A stretch of DNA of 6,123 nt from JBOGEB01 sp050743125 (GTDB taxonomy: Bacteria > Actinomycetota > Nitriliruptoria > Euzebyales > Egibacteraceae): NCBI GenBank assembly GCA_050743125.1, contig JBOGEB010000231.1, forward strand, positions 1-6,123, written 5' to 3'. Position numbers and translations under genes: made by a program. The notes under the pieces were generated by a model. It searched no databases. It was given only the letters and a program-made list of their open reading frames with translations, and was not told the DNA's origin. This document shows, piece after piece, positions 1 to 5,941 of the stretch (position 1 is the first letter of the stretch; each line of letters starts with the position of its first letter).

Positions 1-2438
1 GGGCCGCGGACCTCGATGCGGGTATGGTCGGAGCGCGACTCGACGGTGACCTCGACCGGGATGGGCGCGGCCAGCGGCGGTGGCCGCTCGTCACGGCGCT
101 GCTCTCGCCTGGCGACCGCCGCCGCCACGTCGAGCTCGCCCGCCGCCGCCCGGCGGAGGTCGGCGCTGACCCGGTCCCAGTCGGCCAGGTCACAGGCGCG
201 GACGACGAACCAGTCAAGCGCCACACCGTCGGCACGGGTGAACATCCGAGCGTCGAGCACCCCAAGGCCGTGCGCGGCGAGCACGCCCGCGCAGTCGGCT
301 ACGAGCCCAGACCGGTCGCCCGCCACCACCGTGACGGTCACGGTGCCGTCGGCCGGACCGGGCCGGGACAGGACCCGCAGCGTGCCCGGGTCAGGCAGCG
401 GCAGGAGCAGCCGGGCGTGCTCGGCCACCTGCTCCGCGCTCGCGGCGAGCAGGTAGCGGGTCGGCAACGCGTCGAGCAGCGCGTCGAGCCCGTCGAGGTC
501 CCCGCCCAGCAGCGCGTGCGCCTCGACGACCACCTTCGACAGCGACAGCTCCCGCCGGAGCGTCTCCAGGTCGTCGACGAGCACATGGCGGACACGGGAG
601 CAGAGCTTGGCGAGCAGGCCGTCCTTCCACGCGGACCAGGCGGCGGGGCCTGTCGCCCGCGAGTCGGCGAGGCTGAGCAGGTAGAGGCCGTCGAGCGTCT
701 CGACGTCGCCGACCTGCCGCGCGACTGCCAGGATCTCGTCGGAGTCGTCGAGGTCGCGGCGCGTGGCCACGTCGGGCAGGAGCAGGTGGAGGCGCACGAG
801 CTGCCCGACCCGGCGGACGCACCCGGCGTCGAAGCCCATGTGCACGACCCAGTCACGGGCAAGGGCCTCGCCGACGAGGCTGTGATCACCGGGCAACCCC
901 TTGCCGACGTCGTGCAGCCACGTCCCGAGCAGGACGGTGTCCTGCCAGTTGAGGGAAGTCTCGACGGGCTTCCCCCCGGCCCCCCCGTCATTGGGGGGAC
1001 CCCCCCCGGCCCCCCGGTCCGCGAGGCCGACCCAGATCTCGCGGTGCGTGGGGTCGAGCGCGCCCTCACCGATGGCGACGAGCTCGTGGGCCGCCCGGAA
1101 GCAGTGCGTGTCGAGGTCGTAGCGGTGGAGCGGGTTGCGCTGCGGCAGGCCGCGAATCCGCTCCCAGCCCGGGAGGAGCGCCACCGGCAAGCCGATCGAG
1201 TCGGCGTCGACGAGCGCGCCCGAACCCCGCCAGCCCTGTCGGAGCGCGACGAGGAGCGCCTCACGCCCGGCCGCGTCCCAGCCGATCGAGCCGAGCTCCG
1301 CCGCCTCGCGGCGCAGCCGTACCGCGGTCACGCGGCCCAGGTGCGTGCCGCGCACCGCGGCGGCGGCCACCGCCCGCAACCCTACGGACGGCTCGGTCGC
1401 GAGCGTGCGGTCGGCGTCAACCTCGACGAGCCCGTCGACCAGGCGAACGCCGTCGCTGAGCACCTCGGGCGGCGGGTGCCGTCGCCGGCGACCGCCGCAC
1501 GCGTCGGCGAGCAGGATCGGCCAGGTCCGGCCGTGAAGGTGGGAGATCGTGCGGGTGGCGAGGCCGACCCGCCGGAGCAGGTCGTCGCCTCCGGCCATGC
1601 CCAGGACCGCGGCGACCTCGTCCTGGAGGTCGAGCCGCAGCCAGTCCCGCCTCGCTCCCGCAAGACCCGTGACCAGATGAAGCGCGCACCGGGCCGCCAG
1701 CAGCGCCTCCCCCGCCTGCGCGAGCTCCCGGCGGTCGACCGCGCCGAGGTAGCGAGCGCCCACCAGGGGGTCGAGGCCGACCTCGCCGAGCACACAGGCG
1801 CCAGCCCAGCGCAGACTGTGGAGGTCACGCAACCCGCCGACGCCGTCCTTGAGGTCGGGCTCGAGCATCCCCGCCGTGTCACCCGAGCGCGCGTGCCGCT
1901 CGGCGTCGAGCGCGGCGAGATCAGCGAGGACCCGGCCGCCATTGCGCCGCAGCCACCGCGTGACCCGCACCGCGAGCTCGTCGAGCAGTCCGTGGTCCCC
2001 CGCGACGAGCCGGCGATCGGTCAGCGCGGTCGCGGTGTCGATGCGCTCAGCGGCCGACCGGACCGCCTCACGCGGGGTGCGCACCGCGTGGCCGACGGAC
2101 AGGCCGGCGTCCCACAGCGGGTAGCAGACCGCCTGGACCAGCGCCTGGAGGTCGGGATCACCCCAGCCGTCGTGCAGGAGGAGGAGGTCGATGTCCGACG
2201 CGGGGCACAGCTCGCGGCGGGCGTAGCTGCCCAGGGCGACGATCGCGAGCCCAGCTGGTCCAGAAACAGGCGGGGAGCGACCGTCCGACAGGCTGGCGAA
2301 CCAGTTCCGGATCGCGGCGTCGACCAGCTCCGTCCATTCCCGGGACCAGCCCGCGCCGGGCGGCGCGGCGACACCGGAGGGGTCGAGCTTCGGGGATGTC
2401 GGGGGTATCCCACCGAATGCCCTCGACCCCCCCGCCAC
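1..2438 (-). CDS. glnD: PII nucleotidylyltransferase / nucleotidyl-removing enzyme GlnD (C-terminus cut by window edge)
   Basis: Bifunctional cytoplasmic enzyme that adds UMP (in E. coli) or AMP (in studied actinobacteria) to Tyr51 of PII and removes it again. I read 812 codons with no stop. The nucleotidyltransferase motif GSYARRELCPASDIDLLLL lies at about residues 70-88, with metal-binding D82 and D84. KDGVGGLRDLHSLRW, the conserved GlnD segment, starts at residue 197. The HD phosphohydrolase domain has H438 and H445 and the pair H509-D510 in LHDVGKGLPGDHS. ACT domain 1 is at about 698-760. ACT domain 2 begins near 791 and is cut after about 20 residues; roughly 50-70 residues should lie outside. 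The start is a GTG only 3 bp after the glnB stop and in the same frame, without a clear Shine-Dalgarno, so translational coupling is likely. No other ATG, GTG or TTG codon is in frame nearby. Oddities: residues 1-30 are Gly/Pro-rich and unlike the family, and a Gly/Pro insertion encoded by a repeat lies at about 474-492, just before the HD pair. The function is secure; UMP versus AMP cannot be told. Confidence 0.95.
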   Translation of the reverse strand, partial: MAGGSRAFGGIPPTSPKLDPSGVAAPPGAGWSREWTELVDAAIRNWFASLSDGRSPPVSGPAGLAIVALGSYARRELCPASDIDLLLLHDGWGDPDLQALVQAVCYPLWDAGLSVGHAVRTPREAVRSAAERIDTATALTDRRLVAGDHGLLDELAVRVTRWLRRNGGRVLADLAALDAERHARSGDTAGMLEPDLKDGVGGLRDLHSLRWAGACVLGEVGLDPLVGARYLGAVDRRELAQAGEALLAARCALHLVTGLAGARRDWLRLDLQDEVAAVLGMAGGDDLLRRVGLATRTISHLHGRTWPILLADACGGRRRRHPPPEVLSDGVRLVDGLVEVDADRTLATEPSVGLRAVAAAAVRGTHLGRVTAVRLRREAAELGSIGWDAAGREALLVALRQGWRGSGALVDADSIGLPVALLPGWERIRGLPQRNPLHRYDLDTHCFRAAHELVAIGEGALDPTHREIWVGLADRGAGGGPPNDGGAGGKPVETSLNWQDTVLLGTWLHDVGKGLPGDHSLVGEALARDWVVHMGFDAGCVRRVGQLVRLHLLLPDVATRRDLDDSDEILAVARQVGDVETLDGLYLLSLADSRATGPAAWSAWKDGLLAKLCSRVRHVLVDDLETLRRELSLSKVVVEAHALLGGDLDGLDALLDALPTRYLLAASAEQVAEHARLLLPLPDPGTLRVLSRPGPADGTVTVTVVAGDRSGLVADCAGVLAAHGLGVLDARMFTRADGVALDWFVVRACDLADWDRVSADLRRAAAGELDVAAAVARREQRRDERPPPLAAPIPVEVTVESRSDHTRIEVRG
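971..1020. repeat. GC-rich repeat (about 1.5 units of 30 bp) inside glnD
   Basis: The segment holds CCCCCCGGCCCCCC at 972-985 and again at 1002-1015, with a G6 run at 993-998 between them. Homopolymer C runs of 6, 7, 8 and 6 start at 972, 980, 1000 and 1010. It resembles the 33-bp tandem unit at 6008-6123: TCCCCCCGG(C/A)CCCCC, then a short A/T-containing stretch, then a G5-6 run and C run, with a 3-bp shorter spacer. Its length is compatible with the glnD frame. In that frame it encodes RGAGGGPPND followed by GGAGGKP, close to the RGSGGTPPIAV that the 33-bp unit gives in the corresponding minus-strand frame. The shared motifs are seen directly; common origin is inferred. Confidence 0.7.
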
Positions 2439-2441
2439 AGC

Positions 2442-2780
2442 TCAGAGCGCGTCCGGGCCGTGCTCGCCCGTCCGGATGCGGACGACCTCCTCCAGCGGGA
2501 GGACCGCGATCTTGCCGTCACCGATCTTGCCGGTCCGGGCTGCCTTCACGATCGCATCGACGATCCCGTCGACGAGCTCGTCGTCGCACATAACCTCGAT
2601 CCGGCTCTTCGGCACGAAGTCGACCTGGTACTCAGCGCCCCGGTAGACCTCGGTGTGTCCGCGCTGCCGGCCGAAGCCCCGGGCGTCGCTCACCGTGAGC
2701 CCTGCGACGCCGACCTCGCGCAGGGATTCCTTGACCTCGTCGACCTTGAACGGCTTCACGATTGCGATGACGAGCTTCAT
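2442..2780 (-). CDS. glnB: Nitrogen regulatory protein PII
   Basis: Small trimeric signal protein that binds ATP/ADP and 2-oxoglutarate and controls nitrogen-assimilation targets by direct contact. It is 112 residues, the normal family length. The N-terminus MKLVIAIVKPFKVDEVKESL is the classic PII beta1-alpha1. The T-loop GFGRQRGHTEVYRGAEY has the modifiable Tyr at position 51. The C-terminal signature TGKIGDGKI and the nucleotide-binding end RIRTGE are present. The ATG at 2780 is chosen over an upstream in-frame ATG at 2915 because AGGAGGG (2788-2794) lies 7 nt before it and the family starts exactly here. The gene lies 3 bp ahead of glnD in the same frame, so the modifier and its substrate are co-transcribed. 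A four-box GlnR-like element lies 47 nt upstream. GlnB and GlnK paralogues cannot be separated by sequence alone; with no amtB adjacent, glnB is the neutral name. Confidence 0.97.
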   Translation of the reverse strand: MKLVIAIVKPFKVDEVKESLREVGVAGLTVSDARGFGRQRGHTEVYRGAEYQVDFVPKSRIEVMCDDELVDGIVDAIVKAARTGKIGDGKIAVLPLEEVVRIRTGEHGPDAL

Positions 2781-2826
2781 CCGCGTTCCCTCCTGCCCGT
2801 ATGTAGTCCCAGGATGCGATTCTGAC

Positions 2827-2864
2827 GTTTCCCTGCCGTCAGGCTTGTGTTGCGCCCGGGTTAC
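2827..2864 (-). promoter_or_regulatory. Putative GlnR operator upstream of glnB-glnD
   Basis: On the glnB sense strand the sequence reads GTAAC (2864-2860), 6 nt, GCAAC (2853-2849), 6 nt, CTGAC (2842-2838), 6 nt, GAAAC (2831-2827). This matches the actinomycete GlnR arrangement gTnAC-n6-GaAAC-n6-gTnAC-n6-GAAAC in order and exact 11-bp spacing, with 16 of 18 specified positions. It ends 46 nt before the glnB start. GlnR is the global nitrogen regulator that activates amtB-glnK-glnD and glnA in streptomycetes and mycobacteria; activation here is inferred. A second symmetry overlaps it: CTGACG (2822-2827) and CGTCAG (2837-2842) form a 6-bp inverted repeat with a 9-bp gap. No convincing -10 box was found between the element and the gene. 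Confidence 0.6.
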
Positions 2865-2898
2865 ATGGTAAGGGGCCGGAGGGCTGCCGCGTGATCGT

Positions 2899-4098
2899 TT
2901 ACCCCGCCGGGTCACCGGGACTTGGCGGACGATCGAAGACGAGCAGGCTCGCGGTGAAGCCGTGGAGGAAACTGCGTGAGCCGACCGGGCCGAACTCCCC
3001 GGCGCAGAAAAAGCCGGCGAGCGGGATGTCGCCGAGGATCTCCTGCACTACGGAGGCGTCGTGGTCGGGCATCCCGAACAGGCGCCGGCCGCGGCCGTTG
3101 CAGGTGAACAGCAGGGCGGCGCAGGGTGGCGGCTCACCTTCCGCGAACCGGCCGAGCAGCTCGCGGAGATCCTCGTCGGCGCTGCGTGCGTCCCGAACAT
3201 GGAACTGGACCGTTTGGCCGACCTGCATGATGTCGCCCACGGCGATCGCGCCGGTGCCGGACTCGGCGCCGAGCACGCCGCGGACGAGGAAGTCGCCGCG
3301 GTGGAACGCCTCTTTGTACTCGTCGATGACCGTGCCGATATGGAGCCCGTCCCGCATCAGCGCCTGGTCGGTCGGATCGGCTTGGATGAACGTCTCGCGG
3401 ATACGCCGTACCGGCTGCGCCCCGCCGAGCTCCTGTAACAGGTTGCGGTCGGCGCGCGTCACCGTGTAGCTGTTACCGACCGGCCGGCAGCCCTGGGACA
3501 CGAGCGTTCGCATGCGGACGTCGCCGCCGATCGCGACGGCGACCGCTCCGCCGTCGTAGGTCCGCCCGTCGAGGAGGAGGCGGTTGCCCCGGCCCGCGCT
3601 CGCGAGCCCGCCGGACACGGGAAGGCCGGGCCGCGCCTGCTCGAGCCACGCGAGCCACGCGTCGGGCGGGAACGTGCCGGGGTCGGCGAACGCCACCACG
3701 CCGTGGGCGTCGGGCGGGGGCTCGGGCCAGGAGGCCGGGGCCTCGTCACCCTGCGGCGGTGGACCATCCCCGCCACCGGGGGGCTCGTAGCGGAGCGGTG
3801 CGATGTGCGCCCCTGAAAGGCAAGCGGCCCACACCGAGATGCAGTCGAGCCGCTCCAGTTCGCTGGCCTCTGCAATAACCCCGCCGGTGGTGGTGCCGAT
3901 CCGGTGCCGGGGGGCAAGCCGCTCGCCGATCAGCGCATCGAGCGTGTCGAGGTTCCGCGCGTAGGCCGCTCCGACGAAGACCACCGCGAGGTCCGGTGAG
4001 CGCCCGCCGAGGCCCTCGGCCACCCGAGCGACCGCAGACCGCGCGGCATCCACAGGGTCCGGCCCGGTGCCCGAGCCCGTCGCTGCTGCCACGGTCAT
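2899..4098 (-). CDS. FIST N-terminal and FIST C-terminal domain sensor protein
   Basis: FIST proteins are thought to sense small ligands, possibly amino acids; in many bacteria the domains are fused to chemoreceptors, kinases or GGDEF modules. Here the 399-residue protein contains only the sensor. The FIST_N region spans about residues 15-200, with the strand LAVVFVGAAY (37-46) and the glycine-rich turn GTTTGGVIAE (68-77). FIST_C spans about 210-388 and includes RETFIQADPTDQALM, GFFCAGEFGPV (362-372) and the strand ALLFTCNGRGRRLFG (328-342). A Pro/Gly-rich insertion at 106-129 interrupts FIST_N. There is no signal peptide, membrane segment or output domain, so it is probably cytoplasmic. The ATG at 4098 is preferred to an in-frame ATG at 4194 because the extra 32 residues are not FIST-like. 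No strong Shine-Dalgarno is seen; a weak TTGGAT (4105-4110) sits 6 nt before the ATG, allowing a leaderless transcript. The partner and ligand are unknown. Confidence 0.88.
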   Translation of the reverse strand: MTVAAATGSGTGPDPVDAARSAVARVAEGLGGRSPDLAVVFVGAAYARNLDTLDALIGERLAPRHRIGTTTGGVIAEASELERLDCISVWAACLSGAHIAPLRYEPPGGGDGPPPQGDEAPASWPEPPPDAHGVVAFADPGTFPPDAWLAWLEQARPGLPVSGGLASAGRGNRLLLDGRTYDGGAVAVAIGGDVRMRTLVSQGCRPVGNSYTVTRADRNLLQELGGAQPVRRIRETFIQADPTDQALMRDGLHIGTVIDEYKEAFHRGDFLVRGVLGAESGTGAIAVGDIMQVGQTVQFHVRDARSADEDLRELLGRFAEGEPPPCAALLFTCNGRGRRLFGMPDHDASVVQEILGDIPLAGFFCAGEFGPVGSRSFLHGFTASLLVFDRPPSPGDPAG

Positions 4099-4147
4099 GT
4101 CACTATCCAACCACGTCGTGCTCCATGCCGTAAGTAGGTCCGCACCG

Positions 4148-4171
4148 AAGGGCGTCCCCGCACACGCCCTT
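4148..4171 (-). terminator. GC-rich hairpin downstream of the NYN gene, possible terminator
   Basis: AAGGGCGT (4148-4155) and ACGCCCTT (4164-4171) are exact inverted repeats around an 8-nt loop. The hairpin begins about 70 nt past the stop of the NYN-LOTUS gene and ends 50 nt before the FIST start. No U-tract follows on the minus strand, so this may be a weak or Rho-assisted terminator, or part of a regulatory dyad with the neighbouring element. Confidence 0.35.
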
Positions 4172-4172
4172 G

Positions 4173-4213
4173 TGGCCAGGATGTCGGGACGCATGCGTCG
4201 GATTCCCTGGCCA
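4173..4213. repeat. Nested dyad symmetry between the FIST and NYN genes
   Basis: TGGCCAGG (4173-4180) and CCTGGCCA (4206-4213) form an exact 8-bp inverted repeat. Between them lies a perfect 12-bp palindrome, GACGCATGCGTC (4188-4199). The element is 75-115 bp upstream of the FIST start and just after the NYN stop. It could be an operator for the FIST gene or a cruciform/terminator structure; the sequence does not decide this, and I recognise no known operator consensus. Confidence 0.45.
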
Positions 4214-4240
4214 GAGCACGCCTGCGCTCACCGCACCTCG

Positions 4241-5359
4241 TCACTGCTCGGTGCTGTCGGTGACCCCGAGCACGTAGTCGTCGGCTTGGTCGCTCCAGCG
4301 CATCGACACGATCCCGCGGGCACGCGCCGCCTTGCAGAACTGGAGGAATGCGCCGAAACCGAACTCCTTCTCGCTGAACTGCGGGCGGCGCTTGCGGAGC
4401 TCGTTCTTCAGCCCGGACAGGGGTGGAGGTCCCGCCGCGCGCTCCAGGTCAGCGACCACAGAGCGGAGCAGCGCGAACGCGTCCTCCTCGCTGCGGCTCT
4501 CCTCGGGGAAGGAGACCTCGGGGTCGCCCTTCGCGCTGCCGGACGAGAGCTCGATGACCCGCTTCGCCTCCAGGTGGCGGAGCAGCTCGCCGAAGGCGCG
4601 GAACCCGTAGTCGGCTTCGCTGAACGTCGGGTCCTTGCGCAGGAGCGCACGCTTGAGCGTGGACGCCAGCACCGCCCCGCCGCTCGAGCGCTGCAGCCCG
4701 GCCAGTGTCTGGGTGATGAGCGGGGCGAGGTCGGGCTCCTCGCCCTTGCCCTCGGTGGCCGAGGCCGCGGAGGACACGGGCGCGGCCTTCGGCGCCGCCG
4801 CCCCCGCCCCTGCCCGACTGGAGGCCCGGCCCCCGCGGCGGGCCGTCGTCGGTTTGGTACGCGTACTCGGGTCGGGGAGGTTCACGCCCTCCAGCCGCTC
4901 GTAGAACAGGAACTCATCGCAGGCCGGTGGCAGAAGCGCCGACGTCGACGCGCCGAGCCCGACGCCGATCACCCGGCGGTTCAGCTCGCGCAGCTTGCCG
5001 ACGAGCGGGGTGAAGTCGCTGTCGCCGGTCCCGATCACATACGTGGTGATGTAGTCCCGCTCGAAGCACAGCTCGACCGCGTCTACCGCGAGCTTGATGT
5101 CGGCGGCGTTCTTGCGCACGGCCCCCATCCGCTGGGGGATCTCGATGAGCTCGACGTGTTGCTGGGTGAGCATCCGCCGGTCTTCCTCGAAATATGACCA
5201 GTCGGCGTACGCCCGCCGAACGACTACCCGCCCCCGCTCCGCCAGCGCGTCGGCGAGCGGCTTGAGGTCAAACTTCAGGCCCCCGAGATCCTCCCTCGCA
5301 CCGATCGCGAGGTTCTCGTAGTCAAGGAAAAGAGCGATGCGCTCCTCGTCTGTCGTCAT
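4241..5359 (-). CDS. NYN domain protein with two C-terminal OST-HTH/LOTUS domains
   Basis: A 372-residue protein. The NYN domain (PIN-like ribonuclease fold, LabA/DUF88 group) covers about residues 5-155: ALFLDYENLAIG (9-20, D13 and N16), AADIKLAVDAVEL (85-97, D87) and VIGTGDSDFTPLVGKLRE (108-125, D113 and D115). These acidic residues match the usual metal-binding site. A low-complexity Ala/Arg/Pro/Ser linker (about 164-208) follows. Two LOTUS-like winged-helix repeats come next: about 210-272 with DPTFSEADYGFRAFGELLRH, and about 295-366 with RPQFSEKEFGFGAFLQFCK. The shared FSExxxGFxAF motif shows that they are duplicates. LOTUS/OST-HTH domains are linked to RNA binding in other systems, so an RNA-cleaving or RNA-regulating role is likely but inferred. 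No Shine-Dalgarno precedes the ATG; a -10-like TAGGCT ends 6 nt before it, suggesting a leaderless mRNA. The substrate is unknown. Confidence 0.9.
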   Translation of the reverse strand: MTTDEERIALFLDYENLAIGAREDLGGLKFDLKPLADALAERGRVVVRRAYADWSYFEEDRRMLTQQHVELIEIPQRMGAVRKNAADIKLAVDAVELCFERDYITTYVIGTGDSDFTPLVGKLRELNRRVIGVGLGASTSALLPPACDEFLFYERLEGVNLPDPSTRTKPTTARRGGRASSRAGAGAAAPKAAPVSSAASATEGKGEEPDLAPLITQTLAGLQRSSGGAVLASTLKRALLRKDPTFSEADYGFRAFGELLRHLEAKRVIELSSGSAKGDPEVSFPEESRSEEDAFALLRSVVADLERAAGPPPLSGLKNELRKRRPQFSEKEFGFGAFLQFCKAARARGIVSMRWSDQADDYVLGVTDSTEQ

Positions 5360-5394
5360 TCGCAGAGCCTAGCGCCGCGGATGACGACAGACGA
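5346..5394. repeat. Perfect 14-bp inverted repeat flanking the NYN promoter and start codon
   Basis: TCGTCTGTCGTCAT (5346-5359) is the exact reverse complement of ATGACGACAGACGA (5381-5394), with 21 bp between the arms. One arm is the start codon and next codons of the NYN-LOTUS gene; the other covers about -22 to -35 if the transcript is leaderless. The predicted -10 box lies between the arms. It could be a two-half-site operator, or, if transcription starts further upstream, an RNA stem that hides the AUG. Confidence 0.7.
5366..5371 (-). promoter_or_regulatory. Putative -10 box of the NYN-LOTUS gene (leaderless)
   Basis: TAGGCT on the minus strand fits the actinobacterial TANNNT -10 pattern. 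It is followed by exactly 6 nt and then the ATG, so transcription would begin at or next to the start codon. This explains the missing Shine-Dalgarno. No clear -35 hexamer is seen 16-18 bp upstream. The upstream position is occupied by one arm of an inverted repeat. Confidence 0.45.
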
Positions 5395-5622
5395 CACCGT
5401 CCAGGGCGCGTGGTGCCTCGGAGAGCTCCGCGCCACTCGGCGTCGCGGTCAACGCGTGCTTCGCCGCGACCCGCCGCGGATACCGCTCGGGGGTGCGACC
5501 TCACCTCAAGAGCGCCGACCGCTCCCGAACTCGGACTCCGACAGCACCGGGTGGGGCAGCTCTTTCAGAAGATGAGGAGGGTGCGAGGATGTACTGCTGG
5601 ACGTCGATCCGACTCACAGGAG

Positions 5623-5895
5623 TCAGGATTCGCCCTCTTCATCCTCTTCGTCACCAAAGTCACTTCCACCGTCAAAGTCCCTGTCGTCGTCGCCGCCGGT
5701 GAGGGGGTTGAGGACGCCGCAGTCGCCTCCGTCGCCTTCGAGGATGTCGAAGAGGCTGCCGCACGGGCGGGTCCCGCGGTCGTAGTGGTCGTCGCGGTCG
5801 CGGTCGTCGTCATCGGCCAGAGCAGGCGCGGCGCTCAATGCGACCAGAGCGCCGACCGCAAGCACGAGGACGAGCATGTGACGGATCTTTCCCAC
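5623..5895 (-). CDS. Small, highly acidic predicted secreted protein
   Basis: I do not recognise a family. The 90-residue product has a basic start (MGKIRH), a hydrophobic core LVLVLAVGALVALSAAP (8-24) and an ALA signal peptidase I site, with predicted cleavage after residue 27. The mature part of about 63 residues starts with an Asp/Arg-rich run, has two cysteines (45 and 59) bracketing GSLFDILEGDGGD, and ends in a strongly acidic Asp/Glu/Gly tail. It could bind cations or act as a disulfide-held surface peptide; neither is shown. The GTG start at 5895 is chosen because AAGGAGA (5901-5907) lies 5 nt before it and the signal peptide begins right there; the frame stays open upstream through the tandem repeats, but that extension would bury the signal peptide. 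A short hairpin, GACTC-ACAG-GAGTC (5611-5624), overlaps the stop and lacks a U-tract. Confidence 0.72.
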   Translation of the reverse strand: MGKIRHMLVLVLAVGALVALSAAPALADDDDRDRDDHYDRGTRPCGSLFDILEGDGGDCGVLNPLTGGDDDRDFDGGSDFGDEEDEEGES

Positions 5896-5941
5896 GGACG
5901 TCTCCTTAGCTGTTGAGACGGAAACGACGGTTGTCGGACCT

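Noticed and set aside
338..1264. 308-codon minus-strand frame
   Set aside because: It is a shifted frame within glnD; the translation is Arg/Ser/Thr-rich with no motif, while the other frame gives the HD and ACT domains.
24..2825. 933-codon open frame on the plus strand across glnD and glnB
   Set aside because: It is antisense to two genes with unmistakable family motifs; its translation shows no domain, and such long mirrored frames are usual where third codon positions are nearly all G or C.
4099..4194. 32-residue N-terminal extension of the FIST protein
   Set aside because: The residues do not resemble FIST_N, and the ATG at 4098 begins a normal-length protein; the extension also overlaps the palindromic element.
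4067..5197. 376-codon plus-strand frame
   Set aside because: Antisense shadow of the NYN-LOTUS gene; composition is typical of mirrored high-GC codons and no domain is visible.
5360..5622. tRNA or small structured RNA gene in the gap before the NYN gene
   Set aside because: No T-loop GTTCRANNC motif with a matching acceptor stem and no known small RNA core could be found on either strand.
5410..5916. 168-codon plus-strand frame with Val/Ala-rich segment
   Set aside because: The hydrophobic stretch is the complement of the Asp/Arg codons of the secreted acidic protein; the minus strand has a good ribosome-binding site and signal peptide.
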